From positions 372,001 through 436,000 of the forward strand of contig NZ_CP017715.1 of assembly GCF_001854125.1 (NCBI RefSeq): a stretch of 64,000 nucleotides of DNA, written 5' to 3'. A program made the translations under genes and the position numbers. A model generated the notes under the pieces. The model saw only the letters and a list, made by a program, of their open reading frames with translations. It made no database searches and was not told the DNA's origin. The DNA is from Marinobacter salinus (GTDB lineage: Bacteria > Pseudomonadota > Gammaproteobacteria > Pseudomonadales > Oleiphilaceae). Positions 21,701 to 32,020 of the stretch are shown here, piece by piece (the stretch's first letter is position 1; every line of letters begins with the position of its first letter).

Positions 21701-22669
21701 ATGACTGAGCAACCTGTCTGGCAGCCTTCTGCCTCGCAGGCAGTTCTGAAAAGCCGCGCACAACAACTGGCCTATGTGCGCGGCTTTTTTGCTGCGCGAG
21801 AGGTCATGGAGGTTGAAACGCCCGTCCTCGGGCGATGCGGCGTAACGGATCCGAATCTCGAGGGTGTTTTTGCGGATGTGGCAGCCCCAGACCACAAGGG
21901 GGGCTGGTTGCAGACGTCGCCCGAGTATCACATGAAGCGCTTGCTTGCCGCAGGTTCGGGATCGGTCTATCAGGTCTCGAAAGTGTTCCGGAATGGAGAG
22001 CGTGGCCGGCGGCACAATCCCGAGTTTTCCATGCTGGAATGGTATCGGGTCGGGTTCAGCGATGAGGATCTGATGGCTGAAGTGACGGAGCTTGTGTGTG
22101 GCTGGTTGGACTGCCCGGCCCCCAGGATTCTGAGTTACCGGGAGGCGATGATCCGTTGGGGGCATGTAGACCCGTTTGAAGCCACTGATCGTGACTTGAT
22201 GCGGCGATGCGAGGAGTGGCTGGAGCCGGAGCAGCTTGCGAGCCTGGGCAGAGACGGTTGCCTGGACTTATTGATGAGCTTTGCGGTGGAGCCAAACCTG
22301 GGGCGGGAAGCTCCTGATTTCATTACCGGCTATCCTGCCTCCCAGGCATCTCTGGCCCGGGTCTCGCAAGTTGACGGTCATCCGGTGGCCCATCGATTTG
22401 AGCTTTATATTGATGGATTGGAACTGTGCAACGGTTATTGGGAGCTGACAGATCCTGAGGAGCAGCGTCACCGTTTCCAGGAGGACAACAGGCTCCGCCG
22501 GCAATCCGGAAAGCCCGAAAGCGACCTGGATGAAGCCTTTTTGGCCGCTATAGAAGCGGGGTTGCCAGAGTGCGCGGGTGTTGCGCTTGGCCTCGACCGC
22601 TTGCTGATGCTCAAAACCGGCGCCCGGGATATTTCAGACGTTCTCGCCTTCCCTGTAGAGCGAGCCTGA
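21701..22669 (+). CDS. epmA: EF-P--(R)-beta-lysine ligase
   Basis: Class II lysyl-tRNA synthetase-like enzyme (also called GenX, PoxA or YjeA) that attaches beta-lysine to Lys34 of EF-P. It has 322 residues with only the catalytic domain and no anticodon-binding domain, which separates it from LysS. Class II motifs visible include the motif 2 region FRNGERGRRHNPEFSMLEWY and the motif 3 region GVALGLDRLLML. It is 7 bases downstream of efp and convergent with psd, with only 3 bases between them. Confidence 0.95.
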   Translation: MTEQPVWQPSASQAVLKSRAQQLAYVRGFFAAREVMEVETPVLGRCGVTDPNLEGVFADVAAPDHKGGWLQTSPEYHMKRLLAAGSGSVYQVSKVFRNGERGRRHNPEFSMLEWYRVGFSDEDLMAEVTELVCGWLDCPAPRILSYREAMIRWGHVDPFEATDRDLMRRCEEWLEPEQLASLGRDGCLDLLMSFAVEPNLGREAPDFITGYPASQASLARVSQVDGHPVAHRFELYIDGLELCNGYWELTDPEEQRHRFQEDNRLRRQSGKPESDLDEAFLAAIEAGLPECAGVALGLDRLLMLKTGARDISDVLAFPVERA

Positions 22670-22672
22670 GAA

Positions 22673-23527
22673 TCAGGCGAGGGTTCCGAATGCCTCGCCC
22701 ATGCGCACGGTCCTGCCGGCCACCTGATGTTCATTCCAGCTGACGGTGCCTTTTGGCATGACCATGATGACTGTGGAGCCCAGCCGGAATCGCCCCATTT
22801 CCTCGCCCTTGGCAAACTCCCGGGCCTGCTCTCCCTCATAACGGGTCGCTGTGACCTGGTCACTTCCGGGAACTACAACGCCGGACCAGACGGTTTCCAC
22901 GCTGCCGACGATCATTGCCCCCACCAGAACGAGGGCCATTGGGCCAGCTTCCGTGTCAAAAATGCAGACAACTCGTTCGTTTCGGGCAAAGAGGTTAGGG
23001 ACATTTTCCGCGGTTACCGGGTTGACTGAAAACAGTTTTCCCGGAATATGGATCATTTCGCGCAGCGTGCCTGCCATTGGCATGTGAATGCGATGATAAT
23101 CCTTGGGTGACAGGTAGATGGTCGAGAACTCTCCCTCGGCAAAGACTCCAGTCTTTTCCTTGTTGCCGCCGAGCAGTTCGGTCAGGCTGAAGGATTGGCC
23201 CTTGGCCTGGAATACGCGGTCGCCGCTGACCTGGCCAATCTGGCTAATGGTGCCATCAACCGGGCTGACCATGGTTTTCTCGTCGCCGGCGAGTGGCCGG
23301 AGTCCGGGCTTCAGCGCGCGGGTAAAAAAGGCATTGAAGGTGGGATAGGCTGTTGGATCGGATTCGGCGGCCTCACTCATGTTTACGCCATAGCGGCCGA
23401 TAAACCATCTGATAAGGCGGTTCTTGAGCGCAGGTGTGAGGTCACTGTCTGCCAGGCGGCCCGCCAGGCGGGAAACCCCTAGTTGCGGGGTGACGTACTG
23501 ACTCAGAACAAACAACTTGTTAAACAT
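22673..23527 (-). CDS. psd: Phosphatidylserine decarboxylase proenzyme
   Basis: Makes phosphatidylethanolamine from phosphatidylserine at the inner membrane. The proenzyme cleaves itself at Gly250-Ser251 within LGST to create the pyruvoyl cofactor. The catalytic region also has the conserved VSPVDGTISQIG segment and the YHRIHMPMAG histidine segment. Length 284 residues is typical. A GGAT lies about 11 bases upstream of the ATG. It is transcribed away from motA, so the 173-base gap at 23528-23700 must hold both promoters; I could not place either with confidence. Confidence 0.96.
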   Translation of the reverse strand: MFNKLFVLSQYVTPQLGVSRLAGRLADSDLTPALKNRLIRWFIGRYGVNMSEAAESDPTAYPTFNAFFTRALKPGLRPLAGDEKTMVSPVDGTISQIGQVSGDRVFQAKGQSFSLTELLGGNKEKTGVFAEGEFSTIYLSPKDYHRIHMPMAGTLREMIHIPGKLFSVNPVTAENVPNLFARNERVVCIFDTEAGPMALVLVGAMIVGSVETVWSGVVVPGSDQVTATRYEGEQAREFAKGEEMGRFRLGSTVIMVMPKGTVSWNEHQVAGRTVRMGEAFGTLA

Positions 23528-23700
23528 TTAAAAGTGATCCTTTGCGCTCAAAGGCGCGAAGTTTACCAAAGACCGGTCCCTGTATAGAAATTGTTTCACG
23601 GCTTCGCGGATATCGTGGAGCCTTGCTATGATCAGGGCTCACAAAACGCGAACGCTTCAGGCGTTGGCCGATAACCAAAAACAAGGCGTGCATCTTACCC

Positions 23701-24552
23701 ATGTTACTTATTATTGGAGCAGTGGTTGTCATTGCGAGTGTGCTCGGCGGGTACACGCTGCACGGCGGCAACCTGATGGTTCTCTGGCAGCCCACAGAAG
23801 TTCTGATCATTTTTGGCGCCGCAATCGGCTCCTTTGTTATTGCCAACCCCATGCACACAGTCAAGGAGGTCATTCACGGCATTTTGCGCCAGTTGACCGG
23901 ATCCCCGTTCAATAAATCCTTCTACATGGATTTACTGAGTCTGCTTTACGAGATTTTTGATAAATCCCGTAAGCAAGGCGTAATGGCGATAGAGGAAGAT
24001 ATTGATAACCCCGAGTCCAGTCAGATCTTCAGTCGTTATCCGGCAATTATGAAGTCAAAGGAATTGCTGGCATTTATCACCGACTATCTGCGGATCATCA
24101 GCTCCGGGAACATGGCGACTCATGAGCTCGAAGGCATGATGGAGAGTGAAATTGACAGTCGTCAGCATGAGCTGGAGGAACCATCGCACGCGGTGAATAA
24201 AATCGCCGATGCATTGCCGGGCCTCGGCATTGTGGCCGCGGTTCTGGGTATCGTCATTACCATGAACTTTCTTTCAGAAGGACCTGAGAAAATTGGCCTG
24301 AGTGTGGCGGCAGCGCTGGTTGGTACCTTTCTGGGTATTTTCATGGGCTATGGTTTTGTTGGCCCGGTCTCCATTGCCATGGAGCATTCCGCGAAGTACG
24401 AATTGAAAGCCTATGACTGTGTGAAGTCGGCAATCGTTGCCACCGTCTCGGGGCAGGCGCCACAGATGGCGATCGAGTTTGGTCGTAAATCATTGCCTAC
24501 CGACAAGCGGCCCGGCTTCCAGGAACTGAACGACCACGTTCGCTCCAAATAA
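23701..24552 (+). CDS. motA: Flagellar motor stator protein MotA
   Basis: Ion-conducting stator subunit of the inner membrane, 283 residues with four membrane helices and a cytoplasmic loop between helices 2 and 3. The segments PSHAVNKIADALPGLGIVAA and VLGIVITMNFLSEGPEKIG are typical of the MotA/TolQ/ExbB core, including the Pro at the start of helix 3. motB begins 31 bases downstream. Family members that use H+ or Na+ are alike; the MotB partner looks more like proton-type. Confidence 0.95.
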   Translation: MLLIIGAVVVIASVLGGYTLHGGNLMVLWQPTEVLIIFGAAIGSFVIANPMHTVKEVIHGILRQLTGSPFNKSFYMDLLSLLYEIFDKSRKQGVMAIEEDIDNPESSQIFSRYPAIMKSKELLAFITDYLRIISSGNMATHELEGMMESEIDSRQHELEEPSHAVNKIADALPGLGIVAAVLGIVITMNFLSEGPEKIGLSVAAALVGTFLGIFMGYGFVGPVSIAMEHSAKYELKAYDCVKSAIVATVSGQAPQMAIEFGRKSLPTDKRPGFQELNDHVRSK

Positions 24553-24583
24553 TACTGACTGAATTCTGAACCGGAGCTGATGC

Positions 24584-25543
24584 GTGGAAGAACGGCCGAT
24601 TATAATCAAGAGAAAAAAGGTCATTGCAGGCGGCCATCACGGGGGCTCCTGGAAAGTCGCTTTTGCCGATTTTGCGACCGCGATGATGGCGTTCTTCCTT
24701 GTGCTCTGGCTGACCGCGACCGCTTCTCCGGAGCAGAAGTTGGCCGTAGAAGGGTATTTCCGGGATCCGGTAGGCTTTACCGAGGGAGGCTCGCCCAACC
24801 CGGTTGACCTGGAAGGCAGTGCCTCAGTTGTCAACGAAGCTAGCCCGGATATTGAATCCAGTCAGATCCAGATTGAGGATCAGGTGGTTGATCAGTTGTC
24901 GGAAACGCTGGAACAACGTCGTATGGAAGAACTGTTCCAGGAGCTGAAGGACCGGATTGAACAAAACCAGACACTGCAGGAGTTCAAGGATCAGTTACTG
25001 ATTGATATCACTGACGAAGGGCTGCGCATTCAGATTGTCGATCGCTCCGGTCGCCCGATGTTCGACAGTGGTCGGGCCGAGCTCAAATACTACTCCCAGA
25101 ATATTTTGTTCGAACTCGCGAAGACCCTCGGCTCGGTGGACAACAAACTCAGCATTACCGGCCATACCGATGCCACTCCGTTCGGCGGCCGGCCAGGCTA
25201 TACCAACTGGGAGTTGTCTGCGGATCGTGCAAATACCGCTCGCAGAGCCCTTGTTGCTGGCGGCGTACGGTCCGGACAGATCGCAAGGGTTGTCGGCCTG
25301 AGTGATTCCGTCCTGTTTGACAAAGAAGACCCGACGGCTCCGGTCAACCGGCGGATATCCATTATTGTCCTGAACAAGAAAACCGCTGAAGGTATACAGA
25401 GCAGTGCGGGGCAGAGCGACGAGCCGTTGATCGATCTTACCCGTCCTTCCGAGGCCGAGCAGAACGCAGCGAAAGAAAAACTGGAAAGCGGCGAGTGGCT
25501 ACAGGAAAAGCCGGAACCGGCATCCGGAGAACTGAACTGGTAG
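24584..25543 (+). CDS. motB: Flagellar motor stator protein MotB
   Basis: Partner of MotA, 319 residues. A cytoplasmic N-terminus (RPIIIKRKK) is followed by one membrane helix holding the essential ion-binding Asp29 in AFADFATAMMAFFLVLWL. The periplasmic part is a plug and linker, then an OmpA-type peptidoglycan-binding domain (about 150-270) with ITGHTDATPF and NWELSADRANTARRAL. The start is GTG at 24584 with GGAG 8 bases upstream; an out-of-frame ATG sits 4 bases before it. Confidence 0.95.
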   Translation: MEERPIIIKRKKVIAGGHHGGSWKVAFADFATAMMAFFLVLWLTATASPEQKLAVEGYFRDPVGFTEGGSPNPVDLEGSASVVNEASPDIESSQIQIEDQVVDQLSETLEQRRMEELFQELKDRIEQNQTLQEFKDQLLIDITDEGLRIQIVDRSGRPMFDSGRAELKYYSQNILFELAKTLGSVDNKLSITGHTDATPFGGRPGYTNWELSADRANTARRALVAGGVRSGQIARVVGLSDSVLFDKEDPTAPVNRRISIIVLNKKTAEGIQSSAGQSDEPLIDLTRPSEAEQNAAKEKLESGEWLQEKPEPASGELNW

Positions 25544-25562
25544 GCCGCCTGCGAATTGCGGG

Positions 25563-26618
25563 TTATTCCGGCTTGAGTCCCCGAGCTTGCTGCTCCGTCA
25601 TGTCTTGAAGAATTCGGTGGAAGCTCTTCAGTCGCTCCGGGCTTATTCGCCCTTCATCCGCCGCCGTGTCAATGGCGCACCCAGGGTCCCCCAAGTGTCG
25701 GCAATTACGGAACTTGCAGTGGCCGATTTCGTCCCGGATTTCCCGGAAACCGTACTCAAGTTCCCGGGGCGTCATATGCCAAAGGCCAAATTCCCGGATG
25801 CCCGGTGAATCAATCAGATCACCGCCCATGGGTAGATGAAACAGTTTTGCGGTTGTGGTGGTGTGTATCCCTTTGCCAGTGCTCTCCGACACAGCGCCGA
25901 CCCGAATGGCCTCATCCGGCATCAGGGTCTGAATGATTGACGACTTGCCCACACCTGACTGCCCGACAAAGACACTTGTCTGATCTTTGACCAGGGCTTC
26001 CACTTCCGGTGAGGGATTTTTGCCGGACTCCGCTGCCGATGTTCGGACAACTTCATAGCCCAATGCTTCGTAGCGCCCAAGCAGAGCATCAATGTAGTCC
26101 CGGTTCCTGTCTGTGATCAGGTCGGTCTTGTTCAATAGAATGACGGCTGGAATGTCAGTGATTTCCGAGGCCACCAGGTACCGGTCGATCAGGTTGTCAT
26201 GAGGCTCGGGCTCGGGGGCAATCACCAGAATAATGTGGTCAATGTTGGCGGCAACCGGCTTCAGGGCTCCAAAATTATCCGGCCTCTGGAGCAGGTTCCG
26301 CCGGTCGCAACGTGCAACGATCACGCCGGTTTCATTCTTGCCAGGGCGCCAGATGACCTTGTCACCGGTCACGAGGCTGTCGATGTTGGCGCGTACAAAG
26401 CAGCGTACGACGTCTCCGGTATGCTCACCTTCAAGGGCTTCCACATCCAGCTGTTGGCCGTAGTGAGCAATCACCAGACCTTCCTGCTCGGGGCCAAGCT
26501 CGCCGGCGTCGGCCTGTTGCTGAACGACTTTTTCCTTTCGGGCAGCGCGGGCAGCCCGCTCTTCCTGGACTTTCTTGATGCGGAATTGCTGCTGTTTGTT
26601 CAGTCGCCGTTTTGCCAT
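25563..26618 (-). CDS. rsgA: Small-subunit ribosome biogenesis GTPase RsgA
   Basis: Circularly permuted GTPase that matures the 30S subunit. The G motifs appear in permuted order: G4 NKTD (163-166), then G1 GQSGVGKSS (219-227), then G3 DSPG. An OB-fold precedes the GTPase domain, and a zinc site follows with Cys-His residues (CKFRNCRHLGDPGC). The lysine- and arginine-rich N-terminus is the usual RNA-binding tail. It is convergent with motB, 19 bases away, and divergent from orn, a conserved arrangement in Gammaproteobacteria. Confidence 0.96.
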   Translation of the reverse strand: MAKRRLNKQQQFRIKKVQEERAARAARKEKVVQQQADAGELGPEQEGLVIAHYGQQLDVEALEGEHTGDVVRCFVRANIDSLVTGDKVIWRPGKNETGVIVARCDRRNLLQRPDNFGALKPVAANIDHIILVIAPEPEPHDNLIDRYLVASEITDIPAVILLNKTDLITDRNRDYIDALLGRYEALGYEVVRTSAAESGKNPSPEVEALVKDQTSVFVGQSGVGKSSIIQTLMPDEAIRVGAVSESTGKGIHTTTTAKLFHLPMGGDLIDSPGIREFGLWHMTPRELEYGFREIRDEIGHCKFRNCRHLGDPGCAIDTAADEGRISPERLKSFHRILQDMTEQQARGLKPE

Positions 26619-26788
26619 GAGGTCTCAGATTGCCGGGTGAAAGTATCGTCGTTGCTGTGCCATCATACTGGAATAGTTTCAGCTCGGCTCGACCGGAACT
26701 GAAATCGTTTAATATAGATCACTGAATGTCCGAGTGAGGCTGGAGTCAGCTTCACCACTATCAAAATCAGAAGGCTGGGGAAGACAAA

Positions 26789-27331
26789 ATGGCAGAAGGC
26801 GATCGCCTTGTTTGGATAGATCTGGAAATGACCGGCCTGGACCCGGAAAAGGAGCGGATCATTGAGATGGCCACGATCATCACTGATTCGGAGCTGAATG
26901 TGGTGGCTGAAGGGCCGGTCATTGCCGTGCACCAGTCCAATAGTCTGCTGGATGCAATGGATGAGTGGTGCACAAACACACACGGTGCAAGCGGCCTGAC
27001 GAAGCGGGTAAAAGAAAGTACCGTTGATGAGGCCGGGGCTGAGCAGCAAACCCTCGAATTCCTCCAGAAGCACCTGGAACCGGGCAAATCACCTCTGTGC
27101 GGCAACAGCATTGGCCAGGATCGTCGTTTCCTGGTGAAGTACATGCCCAAACTTGAGGGCTTCTTCCATTACCGGAATCTGGACGTCTCTACCATCAAAG
27201 AGCTTGCCCGGCGCTGGCGTCCGGACGTGTTGGCGGGTGTTAAGAAGCAGGGCAGTCATCTGGCGCTTGACGATATCCGCGACTCCATTAACGAACTGCG
27301 CCACTACCGGGATACCTTCTTCAAGCTATAA
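26789..27331 (+). CDS. orn: Oligoribonuclease
   Basis: 3'-5' exonuclease of the DEDDh class that degrades di- to pentanucleotides, including pGpG from c-di-GMP breakdown, and so completes the signalling pathway served by the EAL protein. Asp11 and Glu13 in [11 protein letters not shown] are metal ligands, and an [14 protein letters not shown] segment carries the last motif. At 180 residues it matches the family length. The ATG follows GGGGAAG by 7 bases. The last 6 bases overlap the convergent queG. Confidence 0.97.
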   Translation: MAEGDRLVWIDLEMTGLDPEKERIIEMATIITDSELNVVAEGPVIAVHQSNSLLDAMDEWCTNTHGASGLTKRVKESTVDEAGAEQQTLEFLQKHLEPGKSPLCGNSIGQDRRFLVKYMPKLEGFFHYRNLDVSTIKELARRWRPDVLAGVKKQGSHLALDDIRDSINELRHYRDTFFKL

Positions 27332-28405
27332 ACCGTGTTGCCTCAGGGCCCACTGCACGTGTTCGCGGACCATATCACCAGGGTGGTCCGTGCGCTTCTT
27401 CAGGGCCTCAATGACAGGAATGGTTGAGGGCGCATTGCCGAGTCCGACCGCCAGGTTGCGGAGCCAGCCCTCATAGCCCGTGCGTCGAATCGCCGAGCCC
27501 TCCGTCCGCTTCAGGAACTGCTCTTCCGTCCAGAGAAAAAGTTCGGCTAAAGAACTGTTGTCCAGGCCATGCCGGGGCTGGAAGTCGTTTTCGATGGTCG
27601 GTTTGCTGAATTTCTGCCACGGACATACCAGTTGGCAATCGTCGCAGCCAAACACCCGGTTTCCCATCAGCGGCCGCAGTTCTTCCGGAATGCTCCCGTT
27701 CAGCTCAATGGTCAGATAACTGATGCAGCGCCTGGCATCCAGTTTGTGAGGCCCGACAAAGGCATCGGTGGGGCACAGGTCCAGGCATGAGGTGCAACTG
27801 CCGCAGTGATCCGTGTCGAAGGGTTCGCTCAGCGGTAGCGGTGCACTGGTAAAGATTTCGCCTAAAAAGAAGAATGAGCCAGCTTTCGGATGGATCAGCA
27901 TGTTGTTTTTGCCAATCCAGCCCAGGCCGGCTCGCTGGGCGAGAGCCCTCTCAAGGACCGGCGCGCTGTCTACGAAGGCGCGATAGTCGTACCCGCTGAC
28001 AGCGTCATCAATTCGTTTTGCCAATGTGGCCAGCCGCTTACGAATCAGCTTGTGGTAGTCGCGGCCAAGAGCGTAGCGCGTAATGTACGCCTTTGTGCGG
28101 TTAGTAAGTGCTTCTTTCGGGCTGTCCGGTGCGGGCAGGTAATCCATGCGAACCGAGATGATTCGGTCGGTGCCGGGTACCAGCGACCGGGGTGTGAAGC
28201 GCTTGTCGCCGTGGTGCCCCATGTAGGCCATTTCACCTTGATAACCTTGCTCCAACCAATCCTGCAAGTGTTGGCCATGCTCACCGGTTTCCGGAAGTGT
28301 AATGCCCAGGTCGGAAAAGCCCAGTTCTTCGGCCCAGCGTCGGATGCTCTCTGTCAGCTCGGCGAGTGCCTGGGCTGTGTCCGGGTTATTGGTCGCTATG
28401 CTCAT
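27326..28405 (-). CDS. queG: Epoxyqueuosine reductase
   Basis: Cobalamin- and 4Fe-4S-dependent enzyme that performs the last step of queuosine synthesis in tRNA anticodons. Two ferredoxin-type clusters are evident: [16 protein letters not shown] and, further on, [13 protein letters not shown]-terminal HEAT-like repeat ([23 protein letters not shown]) completes the usual architecture. Length 359 residues is normal. It is divergent from nnr, with the 149-base gap 28406-28554 between their starts. Confidence 0.95.
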   Translation of the reverse strand: MSIATNNPDTAQALAELTESIRRWAEELGFSDLGITLPETGEHGQHLQDWLEQGYQGEMAYMGHHGDKRFTPRSLVPGTDRIISVRMDYLPAPDSPKEALTNRTKAYITRYALGRDYHKLIRKRLATLAKRIDDAVSGYDYRAFVDSAPVLERALAQRAGLGWIGKNNMLIHPKAGSFFFLGEIFTSAPLPLSEPFDTDHCGSCTSCLDLCPTDAFVGPHKLDARRCISYLTIELNGSIPEELRPLMGNRVFGCDDCQLVCPWQKFSKPTIENDFQPRHGLDNSSLAELFLWTEEQFLKRTEGSAIRRTGYEGWLRNLAVGLGNAPSTIPVIEALKKRTDHPGDMVREHVQWALRQHGL

Positions 28406-28554
28406 TTGGCCTGCTGTTGTGTGAGCTGATCACCGAATAGTGTGATGCTAAATTTTAATCTGATTAAGTTATGACCTTTTTCCCCGTTTTGCTATGCTTT
28501 ACAGGTAACTGGCCATTTTTCTTAAACCGGTTTCTGTAACGGGAGCACAGGCTC

Positions 28555-30114
28555 ATGCCGCCATCCGCTGCGAGCAGTTTACCAGATGCGCTGTTTTCCG
28601 CCGATGCCGTGCGTGAAATCGATCGTTATGTCATTGAGCAACAAGGCGTTGATGGTTTTGATTTGATGCAGAGGGCAGCTCACGCGGCTTTCCGGCGACT
28701 GGTGCGTGACTGGCACGATCGTGACCGCATTCTGGTTCTGTGCGGGGCGGGTAACAATGGCGGTGATGGCTATCTGGTGGCTGCCAATGCCAGGCGTCAT
28801 GGTTTGAATGTCGATTGTATTGCGGTTGCGCCGACCAGAAAACTTGCAGGGGATGCCAGGAAAGCCTGGCAAAAAGCAGTGGCTGACGGTGTCGGTGTGC
28901 GGGAGCTCAAGTCGCTGGACGAGGTGGAGCTGGACAGGATGTTCGGCCAGGCTGGTCTTCTTGTGGATGCCATGCTCGGGACCGGCGTATCCGGTGCCCC
29001 GAGAGAACCATTTGCCGAAATGATCGGTCGGTGCAACGGGGCGGGCGTTCCGGTGCTGGCTGTTGATTTGCCGTCGGGGCTGAATGCCACCACCGGTGCG
29101 GCTGAAGGGGAAGTGGTCAGAGCCGCGGTGACGGTAACGTTTATCGGCCTCAAGGCCGGGTTGTTCACCGGCCAGGGCGCTGCGGTATGTGGAAAGGTTG
29201 TGTTTGAATCGCTGGATGCCGGGCAGGGCGTTGCCGGGAGCGGTCAGCAAAGTATTGCGACAAGACTGGACTGGTCTTCAACGATGTCATGGTTGCCCGA
29301 GCGCCCTGCGAATGCGCATAAAGGCCGGTTTGGTCATGTGCTGGTGGTGGCCGGAGATCGTGGATTCGGCGGTGCAGGCCTGCTGGCAGCGGAAGCCGCG
29401 ATGCGGTCCGGTGCTGGCCTTGTGTCTTTGGCGACACGGCCCGAACACGTTACCGCAGCCCTTGGGCGCTGCCCGTCGGTGATGGTTCATGGGCTGATCC
29501 ATGGTTCGGAGCTGCCACCGTTGCTGGAAGCGGCAACGGTTATTGTATGCGGCCCGGGCATCGGGCGCAGCGCCTGGGGGCAGCAGATGCTTGAAAAGGT
29601 GGTGGCCAGTGGCAAGCCGCGGGTGCTTGATGCGGATGCCCTTAATCTTCTGGCAAACCGGGTTGCCGTGCCGGCAAACAACCATATCCTGACGCCGCAC
29701 CCTGGAGAAGCGGCCAGGCTTTTAAATTGTCTGGTACCCGAGGTGGAAGCTGACAGAATGGCGGCGGCGGCAAAGCTCCAGAGCATATTCGGCGGCACCG
29801 TTCTCCTGAAAGGCGCGGGCACTGTTATTGCGTCTGAAAGCGGTGGCGTGGACATTGTAAGCGGCAGCAATCCTGGTATGGCCACTGGCGGGATGGGGGA
29901 TGTTCTGTCCGGAATTATTGGGGCTCTTTATGCCCAGCTGGGCGACTCGGGGCGTGCGGCCGGTCTTGGTGCGTCCGTGCATCTTGCTGCCGCGAATCTT
30001 GCTTCGGAAACCCGGGGGTTCGTCGGCCTGATTCCGAATGATGTGATTGATGCACTGCCACTGCTGTTCTGCGAGTCTGAAAAGAAGCGGGCCCGGAGCT
30101 GGGAGGGTAAATGA
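28555..30114 (+). CDS. nnr: Bifunctional NAD(P)H-hydrate repair enzyme
   Basis: Repairs damaged NAD(P)H. The N-terminal YjeF_N domain (about 1-225) is the epimerase, with the nucleotide-binding CGAGNNGGDGYLVA. The C-terminal domain (about 240-510) is the ADP/ATP-dependent dehydratase, with HPGEAARLL and TGGMGDVLSG. The 519-residue fusion is normal for Proteobacteria. The ATG has GGGAG about 9 bases upstream. It overlaps tsaE by 4 bases, starting the nnr-tsaE-amiB-mutL-miaA-hfq run. Confidence 0.95.
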   Translation: MPPSAASSLPDALFSADAVREIDRYVIEQQGVDGFDLMQRAAHAAFRRLVRDWHDRDRILVLCGAGNNGGDGYLVAANARRHGLNVDCIAVAPTRKLAGDARKAWQKAVADGVGVRELKSLDEVELDRMFGQAGLLVDAMLGTGVSGAPREPFAEMIGRCNGAGVPVLAVDLPSGLNATTGAAEGEVVRAAVTVTFIGLKAGLFTGQGAAVCGKVVFESLDAGQGVAGSGQQSIATRLDWSSTMSWLPERPANAHKGRFGHVLVVAGDRGFGGAGLLAAEAAMRSGAGLVSLATRPEHVTAALGRCPSVMVHGLIHGSELPPLLEAATVIVCGPGIGRSAWGQQMLEKVVASGKPRVLDADALNLLANRVAVPANNHILTPHPGEAARLLNCLVPEVEADRMAAAAKLQSIFGGTVLLKGAGTVIASESGGVDIVSGSNPGMATGGMGDVLSGIIGALYAQLGDSGRAAGLGASVHLAAANLASETRGFVGLIPNDVIDALPLLFCESEKKRARSWEGK

Positions 30115-30608
30115 CTATATTCGGCAACGAGCGCCGTCTGTTTCTGGATAACGAAGCCGAGACTGAACATCTTGGCCGGGAGCTGGCAAGGGTCGTGGCC
30201 CAGTCAGGGCATGGGCTGACGGTCTTTCTTGACGGTGACCTGGGTATGGGCAAGACGACCCTCAGCCGTGGTGTAATGCGTGGCCTCGGCCATGAAGGTG
30301 CAGTGAAGAGCCCGACCTACACTCTGGTAGAGCCGTATGAGCACTTGCATCCGCCGGCTTACCACTTTGACCTTTATCGACTGGGTGACCCGGAAGAGCT
30401 GGAGTATATGGGCATCCGTGACTACTTCTCCGGCTCCAGCCTGTGCCTGATTGAGTGGCCAGAGCGAGGAAAGGGAGTATTACCGGAAGCCGATCTGGAA
30501 ATACATCTTGAAGCTGAGGGAGAGGGGCGCTCTGCCACGCTCCGGGCAGGCTCGGAGCAGGGAGCCGCCTTGTTGAATGAGCTGGAACTCTGTTGGCCGG
30601 ACCATTGA
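30111..30608 (+). CDS. tsaE: tRNA threonylcarbamoyladenosine biosynthesis ATPase TsaE
   Basis: ATPase that works with TsaB, TsaC and TsaD to make t6A37 in ANN-decoding tRNAs. The P-loop is DGDLGMGKTTLSRG, followed by the family hallmark SPTYTLVEPYE. At 165 residues it matches YjeE proteins. It starts at the ATGA overlap with nnr, preceded by GGAGGG, and amiB follows 39 bases downstream. Confidence 0.96.
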   Translation: MTIFGNERRLFLDNEAETEHLGRELARVVAQSGHGLTVFLDGDLGMGKTTLSRGVMRGLGHEGAVKSPTYTLVEPYEHLHPPAYHFDLYRLGDPEELEYMGIRDYFSGSSLCLIEWPERGKGVLPEADLEIHLEAEGEGRSATLRAGSEQGAALLNELELCWPDH

Positions 30609-30647
30609 GTTTCTTGAGTCCGATGTTTGAACGAGCAGGAATGCTGT

Positions 30648-32000
30648 ATGACAACAGTCAAATTTAGCTTTAATCATCTGGCGGGTATTGCCGCAGCGCT
30701 GCTGCTGTCCCTGTCATTGGTTGTTGATGCAGGCACCCGAGTGGAAGGCGTGCGAGTCTGGCCTGCGCCAGACCATACCCGTCTCGTACTGGATACGGAG
30801 GGCAAAGTTGATCACAACATCTTTGCTCTTGAGGGGCCAGCCCGTCTGGTTATCGACCTGAAAAATACGAAGCTGAAAGCGGATTTCGAGAACCTGGATC
30901 TTTCCGGGAGCCCGATTCGCCGTATCCGGAGCGCACCCAGGAATGGCAATGATTTGCGGGTTGTTCTGGACCTGAAGAACGATATCAAACCCCGCAGCTT
31001 TCAGTTGGAACCCAATGACCAGTATGGTCATCGCCTCGTGGTGGACCTGATCGACGAGAGTGGCAGTCGCCTGGAAAAGGCCGGCAAGCCCACCGTAACC
31101 CAGGATTCGGCGGGCAAGCGCGATGTGGTTGTGGTGATTGACGCCGGCCATGGTGGTGAAGATCCGGGTGCAACCGGTCCGAGAGGCACCCGCGAGAAGG
31201 ACGTGGTTCTCAGGATGGCAAAAACTCTGGCGAAGCTCATCAACGACCAGTCCGGATATTCTGCCAAGCTGACTCGAACCGGGGATTACTACATCGGGCT
31301 ACGTAACCGGACCTTGCTGGCGCGCAAGTACAATGCTGATTTGTTTATCTCGGTGCATGCTGATGCCTTCCGCACGCCGCAGCCCAAAGGGGCCTCGGTT
31401 TTCGCCCTGTCCCAGCGCGGAGCAACCAGTGAGACCGCGCGTTGGTTGGCCCAAAGCGAAAATCGCTCTGATCTGACCGGTGGCGTTTCGCTGGACGGTC
31501 GTGACGACATGCTGGCCGGTGTGCTCCTTGATCTGTCCATGACGGCAAGCATCAACGCCAGTCTCGGCGTAGGTGGTTCGGTGCTCGGCAAGTTGGGGCG
31601 TGTGACAGAGCTGCACAAATCGGGCGTGGAGCAGGCGGCGTTTGTCGTTTTGAAATCGCCGGACATTCCATCCATCCTGGTCGAGGCGGGGTTCATCTCG
31701 AACCCCCAGGAAGAGAAAAACCTCTCAACCGAGTGGTATCGCAACAAGATCGCGAAAGCGATCATGCAGGGGGTTGATCAGCATTTCCGGAAAACGCCTC
31801 CGCCGGGCACCTTGCTTGCCTGGCAGAAGCAGCAGCGCCAGGGGGGTAATGTTGTCAGCCACTATCGGATCCGGCGTGGCGACACGCTCTCCGCTGTGGC
31901 AAGGGAAAATCAGACAACTGTCAGCGAGCTGATGCAGTATAACGGCTTGAGGGATGACCGTGTTATGGTAGGACAAACCATTCGTATTCCTGCATCCTGA
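30648..32000 (+). CDS. amiB: N-acetylmuramoyl-L-alanine amidase AmiB
   Basis: Periplasmic zinc amidase that splits septal peptidoglycan. The ATG at 30648 follows AGGA by 7 bases and gives a 450-residue protein with a signal peptide ending near VVDAG; the frame extends 7 codons upstream without a signal-like start. An AMIN domain (about 28-125) is followed by the catalytic Amidase_3 domain (about 165-390), with zinc-ligand signatures [17 protein letters not shown] and [13 protein letters not shown]-terminal LysM (about 405-448) binds glycan. Activity is normally controlled by EnvC or NlpD-type activators, not seen here. Confidence 0.95.
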   Translation: MTTVKFSFNHLAGIAAALLLSLSLVVDAGTRVEGVRVWPAPDHTRLVLDTEGKVDHNIFALEGPARLVIDLKNTKLKADFENLDLSGSPIRRIRSAPRNGNDLRVVLDLKNDIKPRSFQLEPNDQYGHRLVVDLIDESGSRLEKAGKPTVTQDSAGKRDVVVVIDAGHGGEDPGATGPRGTREKDVVLRMAKTLAKLINDQSGYSAKLTRTGDYYIGLRNRTLLARKYNADLFISVHADAFRTPQPKGASVFALSQRGATSETARWLAQSENRSDLTGGVSLDGRDDMLAGVLLDLSMTASINASLGVGGSVLGKLGRVTELHKSGVEQAAFVVLKSPDIPSILVEAGFISNPQEEKNLSTEWYRNKIAKAIMQGVDQHFRKTPPPGTLLAWQKQQRQGGNVVSHYRIRRGDTLSAVARENQTTVSELMQYNGLRDDRVMVGQTIRIPAS

Positions 32001-32020
32001 TCAAGAGGTTTTTCCGAAAC

